From the NCBI GenBank assembly GCA_963978895.1, contig OZ022242.1, positions 17,040,621 to 17,104,620 of the forward strand: 64,000 nucleotides of DNA, given 5' to 3'. Source of the stretch: Erpobdella octoculata. Taxonomy: Eukaryota > Annelida > Clitellata > Hirudinida > Erpobdellidae. Positions 1-13,447 of the stretch are shown piece after piece. The translations under genes and the position numbers were made by a program. Below the pieces are notes generated by a model. The model made no database searches. It saw only the letters and a list, made by a program, of their open reading frames with translations, and was not told where the DNA came from. Each line of letters begins with the position of its first letter. Positions within the stretch are counted from its first letter, which is position 1.

Positions 1-289
1 ATCCTGAATCTATGACACTTTTTGATATAATTTTTGTACATTGTTAGTTTTAATACTTATTAATTAAGCATCTTGTTTTAAGATAATTTATTATATCAAT
101 GCTGCTGGATAGTAAATATTTTAGAAAAGAGATTTGATTGTCACTTGTAAGGTTACAATCTTATGGAGCTTCTTGGTTTTTCTCTATGAGGAAAATATTT
201 AAGCCTTGCTTAGTGTAGATAAAGAATAGGTTTTAAAATTAAATTTCGTAGTTTATACTTATATATATAATTTTAAATATAAAGATTAT

Positions 290-480
290 TTCTACCAGGG
301 AGGCTCTGTAACCTTCTCTCGGATGGATTTTGTAGCAGGATGGTTGTTCCGTGAGCTGACCAGCCTCATCTTGATGGTTCGAGCTCACTGTGCAAGGACT
401 CTTCGGTGGAGGTCCAGGCAGTACGTCGTACGCAAGAGAGCTGTCGGGGAAGAGGTCAGGTTTCCTCACCTTCGAACTCC
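290..480 (-). other. GC-richer block, possible exon or SINE
   Basis: This block of about 190 bp is clearly richer in G and C than the flanking AT-rich DNA. The minus strand is open from about 469 into 239 and reads KPDLFPDSSLAYDVLPG and similar protein-like text. A possible donor (CTG/GTAGAA) lies near 295. No convincing pyrimidine-rich acceptor is visible upstream. It could equally be a fragment of a dispersed repeat. I do not recognise the product. Confidence 0.2.
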
Positions 481-2662
481 CGTATAACCGTGACCTTTTT
501 TTGGTTTATTCATCTGTGTCTCTTTCTGTTTTGGTGGCAGTGAGTTTTCATCATAGCTACCATGGTTTCATTCATTTATCATTCTCTCTCTCTCTCTTTC
601 TATCGTGTAATTCTCAGAGGATTGAGTGGGGAGAATTGTTTCTGGTAAATTGTTAAAGATTTTTTTAATCATCGAATGAAGCAATTGTGCAGCATATTTA
701 TTTTTTTGGTCGCCCTCACACATTGTTCGCTTACTTTCCATCTCTCTTGCTTCATTTCACTCTGCACACATTATTATGTCTGCATTTCTGGTACCTTTTG
801 AACTTGTATATGTCTCCTGTCTTCATCCATGCCTGCACTTACCTGTTGCTGATAAGAACTTCACTTCCAATGACAAGGTGACAAGCAGAATTGCTTATTT
901 TAAACTATCGAATATGACTGCAGTTTTTTTGTAGAATACTTAATTATGTTATTTATAAATATGATTGTAATTTTGCTTAATGTTCATTGTTATTAGGTTG
1001 TTTTTGTTATGATTACTTAATTTTAAGAGTTTTTGTGTTTGTTAGTGTTTATTTTTTGTTCATTTTTTGATTCTTCGAAAAACTATCTACTCTTCATGTT
1101 TGACCTATAAGAATCCACAAAACATCTCAAAAATTGAGTTTTTCACGTCTTTTGCATGTCATTAATATTTATGAGGTTATCTCATTATTATTCAGCATAG
1201 GTATATCTAATGGCTCTCGTTTTCTGCATTTCTTTCTTTTTCTTTGTCTACATATAGAAAAATTGAGCACTGTACTTTTCAAACCCACGATGGAATGTTC
1301 TAATGAATCTTAAATGTTGTCATCAGTATGATTTGAACCAACATTGTTCTGTTTTTCTCTGAACATGATCTCCTCACTGTTTCAATGTATGACATTATGA
1401 TAATATTATAATATTATCAATATAATTGATTATATAAGTAGTAGATATAGCATAATACTTACAGTAAAAGTTGGGAACAGTTTATTTTTCATTGCACCAT
1501 TGGTGTCAGTACGAGAATTTGCCATTTTTGTGTTATGCACAATGCACATGGCATAGGTTATTAGTGAGCTATGATCTGTGACCATGTGTTCAATTCTAGT
1601 CTTGTTACTGTACAGGTGCTTACTGTCTGCACGCTTGTGTGTGTGTGTAACAAAGGAGAACAATGATACATACAAAGATACAGAGATATGATTAAACTGA
1701 CATCAATAATACTAATAATTATTGGGCATATTTTAATGGTGTAATACAAATTTACATTGTATCATTTGTTTCAATATTTTTTGGAATTTAATATAAATAA
1801 ATAAATAAACAAACAAAATTTAAATCTTTTTATTCAAAGAAATGTTAAAAATTATTTAATAATAAGAAATAATTGTTTAAAATGTAGACACTTTATCTCT
1901 CAGGTGTATTACAGCAGTTTTCATTCTCTTTTGGAGCTGCAAGAACATTCTGCGTTTTAGAGTATTATTTGAGGATATCCAGAGGATGGTATTTTCTGGT
2001 CTTATGCTTCTACTCTTATTAATACCACAGCTAAAGTTTAACTTAACCAATAATTTAGCTGCCCTTATTATAACCACTGGAATTAGGTCTCATGTAAAAT
2101 TTTAAGACTGGTTCCAATTTTTTAAATTATTTGTAGTCATTTTTTAGAAGTATCTACTTAAGTGTTCAATTAGGCCATCCACATCTGTTTCTGTTTCTTC
2201 TTCTCTGTCCTGTAATACCGACTTATAAAGGATTGCCATCACCTAGGATCTAGACAGTAACTCATTCATATATTCCATTAGCAGCGTTTTCATTCAATTT
2301 AAGGTATCTTTGTATTATACTTTTTTTAATTTTACTCTGGGTGGATTTGTTTTTTTTTTATTCTCGATTGGCTGGTTAATTTGATATAAGGTTAATATTA
2401 TATGATTTTTAGCCAATCTGATGCAAGCAGAGCCCTATGTTAATTTGAGTCATCAATGAACATGTAGTTTTATTATTTTGATTCTTCTTTCGCTGTCATT
2501 TTCTATTTTAATTCTTATGATTTCGTGGTCATGATGACGATGAAAATTATGGCCATAATAATGATGGTGACTCTGGAATATAATACCTTCTGACTGAACA
2601 TGAAGAACATATGCACGCGTGCTCCTGATGAAGTTCGTTTCTATGGTTGCATTTGAAGTATT

Positions 2663-2668
<6 letters not shown>
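481..2668. other. AT-rich spacer, no gene seen
   Basis: A long AT-rich stretch with short chance ORFs only. I see no terminal repeats, splice-bounded exons or recognisable domains. Confidence 0.6.

Positions 2669-2718
<50 letters not shown>
2669..2718. repeat. (TA)n microsatellite
   Basis: About 50 bp of uninterrupted TA dinucleotides. A second degenerate AT-rich tract follows near 2900-2938. Confidence 0.95.
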
Positions 2719-2721
<3 letters not shown>

Positions 2722-2938
2722 AAGCGCAAGTTTATCTCTTTCAGTGTATGTGCCATATTCAATTTATCTAATTTATTTGTGTGTCTATGCTCAGCTTTCT
2801 TACTTGTTTGTCTATGCTGACCTTTATGTTTCATTGTGTCTTGCTACCACTTTTATCGCTCACGATTGTGAAGGCTCTTTTTTTAATGTGTGTAATGTAT
2901 TATATTATATATATATCTATATATATATATAATATATA

Positions 2939-3920
2939 AAACCATTTGAATTTTTGATTTTCATGTTATTATGTATCACTGCTGATGTGAACTATGTCGT
3001 TGCTACTGTTGTATCTTATAGTCGAGCCAGCATGTTCTTAAGCTTCCCGACCCTGCAGTTTCCCCTGGCCCCCTCTGCGGTAAAGTCACTGGGATGGGGG
3101 AAAAGCGTTGCAATGACTTTTCTAGAGCAACCATCAGAGCTGGTCATCACTTTGTTCTGTTTCTGCTCCTCTGCTCTATATGTAAATTTTTTTATATATG
3201 TACTGGTTTTTATTAATTTGTTCATATTTTTGTTCTCAATTTTTTTTGCTTCGACTTACTCTCATGACGCAATTCCAAACCAATTTATATTATCGCTTCA
3301 TATTCGTTAATCGTATTTCTTTTTCTCTCCTTTCCTCTTTCTTTGTCTCTTTTTTTCAACACATTCAACTCACTAGTTTCATTAATTTCTTCTTTTTCAT
3401 GTCATCTCTACATCACTATCTTCTCCACTCCGATCAGTTCACTGCAAACTGAATATAAGAGTTATTGCTTGCCATCCACTGTCTTCTTGTTAATTAGTTT
3501 TATTAATTTTATTTTCTCTCCATTGAAGAGAGATACTTTTGTGTAAATGTTTCTTGGAGATAGGTTATGATAATGATGAATAAAAAAACACTCACTGTAA
3601 CGGCCTATGACACAAATAAACAAATTATAAAGTCTATGTTAACACCGTTTTTGTTTTTTAATCGTTGGTTGGGTTTGAAGTAGTCTTTTAAATCTGTTGT
3701 CAGCCAACCCAGGCCATATATATAGAATAAGTGTATAGTTGTATAGGAGATGAACAAATTATAAGTTATCGCTCTGGATGCAAATATGGCCTCCGAAACA
3801 ATTTAGAGTCTTCTGAATTTTCTGAGGGATTGAAGGATCAGAAGACTCGCGTGATCTACAATCTATTTTACCACGTTTTTCTCAACTTGCTTTCTTGTCC
3901 ATTTGTTTGCTTGTCCAAGG

Positions 3921-3922
<2 letters not shown>
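2939..3922. other. AT-rich spacer with a GC-richer block at about 3030-3180
   Basis: No gene is supported. The block at about 3030-3180 stands out in composition and is open on both strands, so it may be a repeat fragment or an exon. No splice signals convince me. Confidence 0.4.

Positions 3923-3997
<75 letters not shown>
3923..3997. repeat. (TA)n microsatellite
   Basis: About 75 bp of TA repeats. The IYIYIY reading frames across it are artefacts of the repeat. Confidence 0.95.
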
Positions 3998-4000
<3 letters not shown>

Positions 4001-4216
4001 CTTGTGTCATAGTGTTTGACTTCAAACTCCTCCGAAACGGCTGAACCGATTTTTATTACATTTTTTGTGTACATTTGGTTGGTCTGAGGATAGGTTGTAG
4101 GCTATTTAGAATATTTTTTTAAAATTATTTAAAAAAGTTATAATGGAAAAACAAAGAGGTGTAATTATGTCTTTTTCATAGGAAAATGCAACAGATAGAA
4201 ATGCATATATATATAT

Positions 4217-5559
<1,343 letters not shown>

Positions 5560-5584
5560 AACTGTCTTATTAATTTTAAAGATT

Positions 5585-5776
5585 TAAGGCCTAATTCATG
5601 TCGGAAACAATAAATTCATGTATTATCATCCATAATATAGCTTTCCTGAAAGTTTTAGAGCTCTAGGTGGTCGAAAAGTGGGAAAGCGACTGGGAGCGTG
5701 AGAGCACCTGCGAAAAGAAACGGGAGCGTGAGAGAAAAACGATAGAAAAACTTCTAAAAAGCCTGGGCACCCCGCT
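5585..5776 (+). mobile_element. Helitron-like 3' end fragment
   Basis: The fragment begins with a dispersed-repeat segment (ATTCATGTATTATCATCC...TTTCCTGAAAG) also seen at 7800, 33817 and, inverted, 62140. It continues through GGGAAAGCGAC-type units and ends GCCTGGGCACCCCGCTAG followed by T. CTAG/T is the expected Helitron 3' terminus. It shares this layout with the copies ending at 28307, 33987 and 63717. Confidence 0.55.
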
Positions 5777-5903
5777 AGTGTTTCATTGAACTTTTTAGTC
5801 CATTCTGCATTAACAAGCTTCTTACAAAAGTTTTGAAGAATAACGATTTCTTTTTTATTATTAGGAATACGACTAAAAAGAGATTTAAAACTTTTATTAA
5901 ATT

Positions 5904-5945
5904 GGGCTAACTGGCCAGTTTCGGACGTATCCATCTTCAGAGCCC
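5904..5945 (-). ncRNA. Hammerhead ribozyme motif 1 (minimal stem III)
   Basis: On the minus strand: stem I GGGCU/AGCCC, the CUGAAGA box, one extra U, stem II GGA-UACG-UCC, GAAA, then the self-complementary stem III ACUGGCCAGU and GUU before stem I closes. Hammerheads with very short stem III are known from Penelope-like elements and retrozymes, and GIY-YIG coding of a Penelope-like element lies upstream on the same strand (7150-7048). The extra U after CUGANGA departs from the textbook consensus, so activity is inferred and not shown. Two related motifs at 34603 and 59132 carry compensatory stem changes. Confidence 0.75.
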
Positions 5946-5984
5946 CTAATTTAATTTCATAAATATGAGTTAAAACATTTAAGA

Positions 5985-6185
5985 ATAAATTAAGTATTGA
6001 TATGAACTATTGTATGTTGATACGAAACGTTTAATATTGGTATAAAATATTGAATAATGATATGGAGTGATTCGAAACGTTGAAATATGAAACATTGGAT
6101 ATTAGTATGACACCTTAAATAATGGTATAAAGCATTGGATTTTAATATAAAGCATTGATTATTGAAATGGAGCATTGAAAGCTAA
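5985..6185. repeat. Degenerate short tandem repeat (ATTGG/TATGA...AAGCATTG units)
   Basis: Loosely repeated units of about 15-18 bp (ATTGGTATAAA, GATTCGAAACGTTGA, AAAGCATTGG) between the hammerhead and the acidic ORF. Confidence 0.5.
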
Positions 6186-6336
6186 TAAGAACAAAGGATG
6201 AAATAAACCAAATGAAATATTTAAAACCAACAAACCATTAGTCCGAAATAAAATTGACTCGAATTTTTAAAAATATCATAATATAGACACGTAAACGTTT
6301 ATGATATCGACTGGAAAAAACCAAAGTAATATACAG

Positions 6337-7299
<963 letters not shown>

Positions 7300-7324
7300 C
7301 TTTTTAAAATACCTCGTTTTTTAC

Positions 7325-8140
7325 TAAAAAAGAAGAAAATAAAATATTTTAAAAAAGTTTTTTTAAACACCACGTTTTTGGGAACTAAAAAGATCAAGAT
7401 AATTTTCTCCTTGGCTGTGTGAGAAATGTCTTGATGAAGGTATGCATTAAATGTGAACATTCCTATATTTACGAACAAGCCATAATTTTTTAAAACCTGA
7501 AACGTGGGGCGCCTTTTACTCAAACTAATCATTTGCTATTTTTCAAACAGGATATGAATACAAAAGGCGCCCCACGTTTTAAGTTTTAAACAAGTAAAGA
7601 TAAAAAATAAATTTAAAAAAAGTGCTTTTATTTACCTCTTTATCTGAGTCAACGAACTAAAATTTTTGAACCTAAAACAACCGTTACGCTCAATATTGTA
7701 CATTGTTTATTTCTTTCATATGAAATCAAAATTCATAAATTTAACTCGAAGTATGGATTAGTTGTTATCTAACCCTAATCCAACGGACGACTTTGATTAA
7801 TTTTAATTGATTTAAAGTCTAATTCATGTCGGAAACATTCAATTCATGTATTGTCATCCAGGATAAAGCTTTCCTGAAAGTTTTAGAGTCGAAAAGTGGG
7901 TGAATTTTTGTTTCTAAAATTTGATCATCACAGACAAACAAACAGAGAGACGAGTGAAGTTAAAAAATATAAAAGCATTTAAAAAATTATGAATTTCTCG
8001 CTATACGAATGTCCACAATTAATGCATGCCTCCATCAAGAGATTTCTCACACAACCCAGAGAAAAATTATTTTCTGCTTTTTAGTTCACGTGGTGTTTAA
8101 AAAAACTTTTTTATACATTTTATTTCTCTTCATTGTTCTC
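7325..8140. mobile_element. Foldback element with about 160-bp inverted arms
   Basis: The segment at about 7325-7487 is the imperfect inverse of about 7984-8140. Shared landmarks are AAACACCACG, TGTGTGAGAAAT, TCTTGATG and TTTTTTAAA. In the spacer is a perfect 18-bp inverted repeat, AAACGTGGGGCGCCTTTT (7500-7517) with its inverse at 7562-7579, and a copy of the dispersed Helitron-associated segment (7800-7985). No ORF with a domain lies inside. Confidence 0.65.
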
Positions 8141-8160
8141 TCGATTGATTTGCTACAAAA

Positions 8161-8286
8161 ATGACGTTCTACTGCTGCGCTAGAAGTTGTTCAAATACTT
8201 GGGAAAATAATTCTAACTGTTTTTTTTCAAGTTACAACGAAAATTCATTTAACTTATTATATAAACAACCGTATAACGTGAACTAA
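8161..8286 (+). pseudogene. Possible THAP-type zinc finger N-terminal fragment
   Basis: The 41-codon ORF begins MTFYCCARSCSNTWENNSNC, recalling the start of THAP DNA-binding domains (a Cys-x2-4-Cys near the N-terminus after M-x-x-C-C). These occur in P-element-type transposases and host proteins. The second half of a THAP domain, with its HxxP and distal Cys/His, is missing because the frame stops. Short length makes coincidence possible. Confidence 0.3.
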
Positions 8287-8522
8287 ATAATATCGGTAGC
8301 GCTATATTTAGACAAGTAGATGTAAAGAAACCAAACGAATAAAACTCATTTCAAGCTAGTTTGAAGAAAATAATCTTGTGGATTTTTTAAAATTGAATTT
8401 GTTTTGTGAATAGATTGTTTTATGCTAGTTATTATGGTTGTCTGTTGCGTATAGTTCTTAGGATCGAGACCTCCGTACCTCCCGGACTGCAAGCCATGTT
8501 AGGCAATATGCTCATCCTATAA

Positions 8523-8700
8523 TTGGTGGCAGAGCGGTTGAGCGTTCGCCTGTCGATCATTATGTCGGCGGTTCAAGCCTCACCGGCGTCACCAGCGTAA
8601 TTCCCTTAAGCAAGGAGTTCACTCGCATTGCTAAAGGGGTAGGCGCCTATAAATGGCTGCCTCTGCAAAGAACCCTTCAGTGGCCTTGAAGTCCTTAGGA
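8523..8700 (+). mobile_element. tRNA-derived SINE
   Basis: The sequence opens with a polymerase III A box (TGGCAGAGCGGTTGAGCG) and a B box (GGTTCAAGCC) about 40 nt downstream. It then runs into a unique-looking body through CTTAAGCAAGGAGTTCACTC and ACCCTTCAGTGGCC. The acceptor and T stems do not pair as in a functional tRNA, so I call it a SINE head. Confidence 0.6.
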
Positions 8701-8876
8701 TTTACGCCATTCATAATATTTTTAAACATTATTACTTATTCTATATATATGACCCAAGCTACAAGCGAAAAACCTGCTTGTCGGTTTAGGCTTTGCTTCT
8801 CCGTGTGCCAGAAGACTAAATTTTTATGGTAGGATGGTGGGGAAAACATTCTAACTATGTCTTTCAATCTCGGTAC

Positions 8877-9068
8877 TAGAGTACTGCATGGGTCGATTTT
8901 TGGCGGCCCGGTCCGTAGGAAAATCGGCTACATAGACCAAAATTCCAGGCCCGGTCCGGCCTAAAATTTCTATGCTTGGCGCAGAAAACATTGGATCGGC
9001 CCGGCTTGAATCAAACCCAGTTCGTTTGAAAACTCTAAAATCAAGGTCCGGCCTGTGCAGCACTTGGT
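8877..9068. mobile_element. Possible short hAT MITE (GGCCCGGTCCGG-rich)
   Basis: A block of about 190 bp begins TAGAGTACTGCATGGGTCG and ends with the approximate inverse (GGTCCGGCCTGTGCAGCACTTG). The interior has repeated GGCCCGGTCCGGCC words. TIRs of the TAGAG...TGCATGGGTCG kind fit hAT MITEs. No target duplication is evident. Confidence 0.4.
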
Positions 9069-9228
9069 TTTTCCAACATTCAGTAACATTCAACTTTTCT
9101 GTGTTAGGCTCAAATTATTATAATTCCATGTTTTCTTTGGTCTGTTTTGCATGTTAGCACAAAATATTTTTTAAAACAATACAATCAATCGTGTTTATTT
9201 ATATAGCTCTATGTACGTGGCGTTCAAT

Positions 9229-9432
9229 AGCTCTCGGACATAAACTGATCGAACAGAAATGTTTTAAGTCCACGAAGGAAAACATAAAGTGAAGTAGAGT
9301 TAGTAAAAGATGCAGGAAGAGAGTTCCAGAGATAGGGACCAGAATAGGAAAAAGAGCGTTTAGAAAAAGAAAGCTTAACAGTAAAGGTACGAAAGTGACT
9401 AAGAGAGCGAAGATCGAAGACCAGACTTAAGA
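9229..9432 (-). pseudogene. LINE reverse transcriptase C-terminal fragment (CR1/L2-like)
   Basis: An open frame of about 67 codons on the minus strand contains YSGPYLWNSLPASF and ends FLRGLKTFLFDQFMSESY then stop. The GPxLWNSLP...F+xxLKxxLF pattern is typical of the extreme C-terminus of CR1/L2/jockey-type ORF2 proteins. The rest of the element is absent. A second copy of the same family lies at about 29530-29890. Confidence 0.6.
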
Positions 9433-9640
9433 GGGATTTTTATTAAGTTAGGTTTTCCGTCGTAGACTTTCAGTACACATACGAATGACTGTAAATGGTA
9501 GTTTTCTGTATTTTGCAACGAATGCAGCCAACTGTCTGTTATTGTTACCGTTTGGAAGAAAAAAGTACTAAGAGTAACAAAGGTCGTAAGAGTTTAAACC
9601 GCTAAGTTAGTCGCTTAAGCTTATCAGTTCAACCCGTCGC

Positions 9641-9648
9641 TAGCTTAG
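9641..9648. repeat. 8-bp target-site duplication, left
   Basis: TAGCTTAG, repeated exactly at 11272-11279 on the other side of the element. Confidence 0.85.
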
Positions 9649-11271
9649 CAGCCCCGCAACTAGACGTCATGCTCTGGGGGGGGGGCGAGCTATCTCTAAA
9701 GGGGGGCGAAAAATGAAAATGGCCAAAAAACCACTAAAATTATATCGGGAGTTAAAAAGACAATGTAAATATTATATGTAAAACCAAGGTGCGTCAGCAA
9801 CACCCATATCGTTTATTATTTTTATGACTTCATTTTGGATTTGCTGGAATAGTTTATAAAAATAAAATGACAAAGTGCAATAAATAAAAATAATCAATAT
9901 TTATCGTAAATCTTTGCATTACAGAATTAATTTTCTGTTTTGTTTTTTAATTTAAACACAATCTGTAATTTTATATAGGTACACTTCAAGCTTCTATTCT
10001 GATATTTTAGGTTTTTGAGGTTGGATAGGCCAACTAGTTGGCCCTTCTGAAGTGGTTTAACATGTATGGATAAACTACTTCCGGATAGCCCCCTCTCCCG
10101 GTCATCAGCTATCAGTTTTTATACAGAAAAAATAAAAAAGTGGCTTTGAAAATATTTTGAAAAAGCAGCTCCGACTAACCCCCCGGTCATCAGTTTTTTG
10201 GAGGAAAAATTAAAGAAAGGCTTTAAAAAGTTTTAGATTTTTTTTCAAATATAAGTGGGCCGTGAGAAAAAGTTGCATCCCAAAGTTTTGCTGAGATGTT
10301 TGCAGTGATGCGTTAATAAGTTAACCGTATACAATACACTATATTGCTGGTGTGTAGATAGATACCCAACAATCCAAATTTTGTGACTATTCCTTAATAC
10401 GCTGCTTTAGCCAGTTATGTACCTGTATAACGGTTTACAGGCTTATAAAATTCAAAAAGGTACATAACTTAGAATTTTTCAGTAAGGGGGAAGGGCGAAA
10501 TACGCTGCCTTATCTAGCTAAACACTAAATAACAGGTTTATAAAGTTCAAAAAAGTACATGTCTTAGAATTTTTCAGAGGGGGGCAAAATTCCTGCCTTA
10601 TCGAGCTATGAACTTGTACACAGGTTCGAAAAAATAGGTACGTATCTTAGAATTTGGGGGGGGGGGCGAAATCTGCTGCCTTATCCAGTTATGAACTTGT
10701 ATAATGGTTAACAGGTTTGAAAAAGTAGGTACATATCATAGAATTTGGGAGGGGGGCGAAATCCGCTGCCTTATCCAGTTATGAACTTTTATAACAGTTT
10801 ACAGGTTTATAAAGTTCGAAAAAGTAGGTACATATCTTAGAATGGGGGGGGGGCAAAATACGCTGTTTTATCCAGCTACATAACAGGTTTATAAAGTTCA
10901 AAAAAGTACATGTCTTAGAATTTTTCAGGGGGAGCGAAATCCGCTGCCTTATTATCGAGCTATGAACTTGTATACAGGTTCGAAAAAATAAGTACATATC
11001 TTGAATTTGGGGGGGGGGCGAAATCCGCTGCCTTATCCAGTTATGAACTTTTATAACGGTTAACAGGTTTATAAAGTTCGAAAAAGTAAGTACATATCTT
11101 AGAATTGGGGGGGGGGCGAAATACGCTGTTTTATCCAGCTATTTACTTGTGTAACGGTTAACAGGTTTATAAATTTCAAAAAACTACATATCTTAAAATT
11201 TTCCAGGGGGGGCGAAATATCTTATAGGGGGGGCTTTGCCCCCCCTCGCCCCCCCCGTAGTTGCGGGCCTG
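9649..11271. mobile_element. Non-autonomous hAT with G-tract TIRs and internal tandem array
   Basis: The element starts CAGCCCCGCAACTAG and ends CGTAGTTGCGGGCCTG, an imperfect inverted pair, flanked by the perfect 8-bp duplication TAGCTTAG. A CAG-type start, CTG-type end and 8-bp duplication place it in the hAT superfamily. Each end carries long G or C runs capable of pairing. The interior is a tandem array of about nine units and no transposase is recognisable, so the element is non-autonomous. Confidence 0.85.
10395..11225 (+). repeat. Tandem array, period about 80-98 bp, inside the hAT
   Basis: About nine diverged units, each carrying GGGGGGCGAAATCCGCTGCC, then CTTATCCAG, AACAGGTTTATAAA, and a segment like AAGTAGGTACATATCTTAG. 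The landmark GCGAAAT recurs near 10497, 10665, 10756, 10935, 11018, 11116 and 11210. Unit length varies mostly through the poly-G run and small deletions. Confidence 0.8.
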
Positions 11272-11279
11272 TAGCTTAG

Positions 11280-11780
11280 CGACTTAGCGGTTCAAACTGC
11301 AGCCGTTAAGACTTCAAACCAGTCGTTAAAGCCTTAGCGACTTGTTCCGAGGCCAATGACGATTTAGCTAATTTAGCTGCAGACAACAATAAAGATTTTC
11401 TGAGCTAGCTTATTCGAGAAAAAAAGCTCAGGCGCTTCCACTTGTTCCCAAAATCATGTAAACAGCTTTGATAGCTACTTCTCAATGAAACAAAACAATT
11501 CCAAAAACTTAAATTTTTTTCTTAAAAAGATGATGTCCGTGAGGGGGTAGTTAGTCACAGTTACTTTTTCAAAAACTTTTTTAAAAACTTCTCCAAAAAT
11601 GTTGTAGCTATTTTTTCGAAAAATATAAATTGTTGGAAAGACCTTGGGGTGGGGGCAATGCCTCTTTGCCTCCTACAAATGATGCCCCTGGTTGGTACTA
11701 ATTCCAATAATCAGACAATAATAATATAATTTTTTACCTGCGTAAAACAGTTAATAGACCATAAAATATTATGTATTGAT
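11280..11780. other. Gene-free spacer with TTAGCGAC-type words
   Basis: Short repeated words (CTTAGCGACTTAG, CGTTAAGACTTC) flank the hAT on both sides. No gene is seen. Confidence 0.5.
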
Positions 11781-11786
11781 GCAAGA

Positions 11787-11792
11787 TTTATT
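11787..11792 (-). terminator. Possible polyadenylation signal AATAAA for the secreted repeat protein gene
   Basis: AATAAA on the minus strand, about 130 nt downstream of the stop codon at 11925. Confidence 0.4.
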
Positions 11793-11924
11793 CGGATAAA
11801 AGAATCGTCGTTTAATCAACACCATATATTTCTAAGCGGATCTCGCTTTTGTTTAGACAAAAAATATTTCAAGTAAGTTTCAAGATATCCAAAAATGGGT
11901 CACCATATGCAAACAGTCCGGAAG

Positions 11925-12890
11925 TCATCCAATAAGTCCACGTTTCGGCTGTTGAGGTGGATGCTGTACTGGAGCCCTGGTTTCGTCGTGGGCAATTGGA
12001 GCACGAGTCACGTCTGGAAGATCACCATTAAATGGATCTTTTTTGTTTGGCTTCATGGGTGGAAAAGTGCCTGAAGGCTGTTTATGCTCCAATTGAGGAT
12101 GTGTTACTTTTTCAGCTTTAATATTGTTCAACGCCGGTTCTCCAGTTAAAGGCTGATTTTGGGATTTATGGAACATTTGTCCTTTTGGAGTTTTTTGTGG
12201 GGGATGTTGTCCATTGAGTGGTTTATTTTTTTCAAAAGCGAACGTTTTGTCTGAATTGTTTGGAGAACGAGTAACATCTCTAATTGGTCGTTTACTGAAA
12301 TCTTTGCGAAAGTTTCCTTGCTCGTTTTTCGGATATTGATGTTGTTTTGGAGCAAATGTTCCATTGTGAGTTCGTGGAGGATGAGTGATATCTTCAAAAG
12401 GACGTTCACTGAAAATTTTGTGTTCTCGAGGTGGATGCTGTCCTGGTGCAAAAGTTTCATCGTTTGAGTGTGGAGCACGAGTAACGTTTTTAAATTGGCC
12501 CTTAAAAGGAATTTCTTCATTTACTTTCATGAGTGGAAATTTTTCTGGATGTTGTTTTGATTCAAAGTGAGGATACGTAACTTCTCCGTCTTGCATATTT
12601 TCTTTGTGAAGTGCTGGTGGTAGCGTTCTGTCACCTTGCTGACGTTCTTTATTTTGTGGCATCCAGTTTTTTGTTTTATTACCTTGAGTTTCTTCCGTGG
12701 GAATTTGTCTTTCTAATTCATTATTACCAATCTGCTGATTAATTATAAAAATTTAACTTGTAGACCCTAAAATGTGTTTCACTATAATATCACTTATTCC
12801 ATTAAATAAACATTTTTAGCTTACTTTGAAGTCCCCCATCGAAATGATGAGAGTTGTCATAAAAAGCGTCACAAATAAACTGCTTGTCAT
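11925..12890 (-). CDS. Secreted Pro/His/Lys-rich repeat protein, two exons
   Basis: Exon 1 (12890-12825) encodes 22 residues beginning MTSSLFVTLFMTTLIISMG, a good signal peptide with a hydrophobic core. It ends at a GTAAGC donor in phase 0. The intron (12824-12735) ends AATCAG or AATCAGCAG, a NAGNAG acceptor. Exon 2 (12734 or 12731 to 11925) encodes about 269 residues, giving about 291 in all. The mature part has VTRAPxxxDETFAPxQHPP units: two long modules of about 65 residues at each end (each with VT[YH]P, KQ, F-P-x-MK and PF[KN]G) and two shorter degenerate ones between. No Cys-rich or enzymatic domain is seen. Signal peptide, intron and open frame argue for a real extracellular protein. 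I do not recognise the family. TTTGGCAG just before the ATG could be the acceptor for a 5' UTR intron. Confidence 0.65.
12735..12824 (-). other. 90-bp intron of the secreted repeat protein gene
   Basis: Donor AAA/GTAAGC and acceptor AATCAG/CAG on the minus strand. Both possible acceptors keep the frame, differing by one Gln. Confidence 0.65.
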
Positions 12891-13141
12891 CGTATGATCT
12901 GCCAAATGTAAAATTTTGTTTTAAAGTGCAACAGAAAATCAAGTTAACGATTTATTGCTCAAAATATTTCTAATTTACATTAAGACTCTTCATTCTATTA
13001 TTTAATAGCGTTTTGATTTTTAAAGTTTGCTGAGGTATGAGTGCGAGTATTGATAATAATTATTAATAATTAAAGGACAAAGAAAGTTTTAAAAATCTAA
13101 GTGCCTTAACTCTACGTTTTTATTATATTTTAGATAAGCCT

Positions 13142-13331
13142 TTATATAAAAAAAACGGGAGAGCAAGCGGGAGCGAGAACGGGAAAGCTATCAGGAGCGG
13201 GAGAGCTAACGGGAAAGGGGGAGGAAGCGGGAGAGCGAAAAGGAGCAGGACAGCAAGCTGGGAAGGAAACGGGAGCAAGAGAGAGAAAAACAATAGAAAA
13301 ACCTCTAAGAACCTTTGGCAGCGCTAGTAGT
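13142..13331 (+). mobile_element. Helitron-like minisatellite fragment
   Basis: GGGAGAGCAAGCGGGAGCG-type units, then AAAACAATAGAAAAACCTCTAAGAACC and a GCGCTAG/T end. It belongs to the same family as the copies ending at 28307, 33987 and 63717, with a degraded terminal hairpin. Confidence 0.55.
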
Positions 13332-13447
13332 TTTATAAATGTTGATATTTTACTTAACCCTATGACACACACCTTAATGACTACACATCTGGGGTGCATT
13401 GGACCACAGCATTTTATGATTTAACAAGTGAAGAAAAATAATTTTAT

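Noticed and set aside
3731..4074. IYIYIY ORFs on both strands, also at 5263, 6714, 15603, 33836 and 36742
   Set aside because: They are translations of (TA)n microsatellites, which are open in all frames.
5626..5934. 102-codon minus ORF (MDTSETGQLAQFNKSF) as a gene
   Set aside because: Its start lies in the hammerhead motif and its end in Helitron-like sequence. The middle (KSLFSRIPNNKKEIVILQNF) may be Penelope-like or unrelated, but I cannot support a product.
8523..8600. Functional tRNA gene on the plus strand
   Set aside because: Pol III boxes only; T-arm and acceptor pairing fail.
10395..11225. CRISPR array
   Set aside because: The repeats are long, diverged, back to back without unique spacers, lie in a hAT, and the DNA is eukaryotic.
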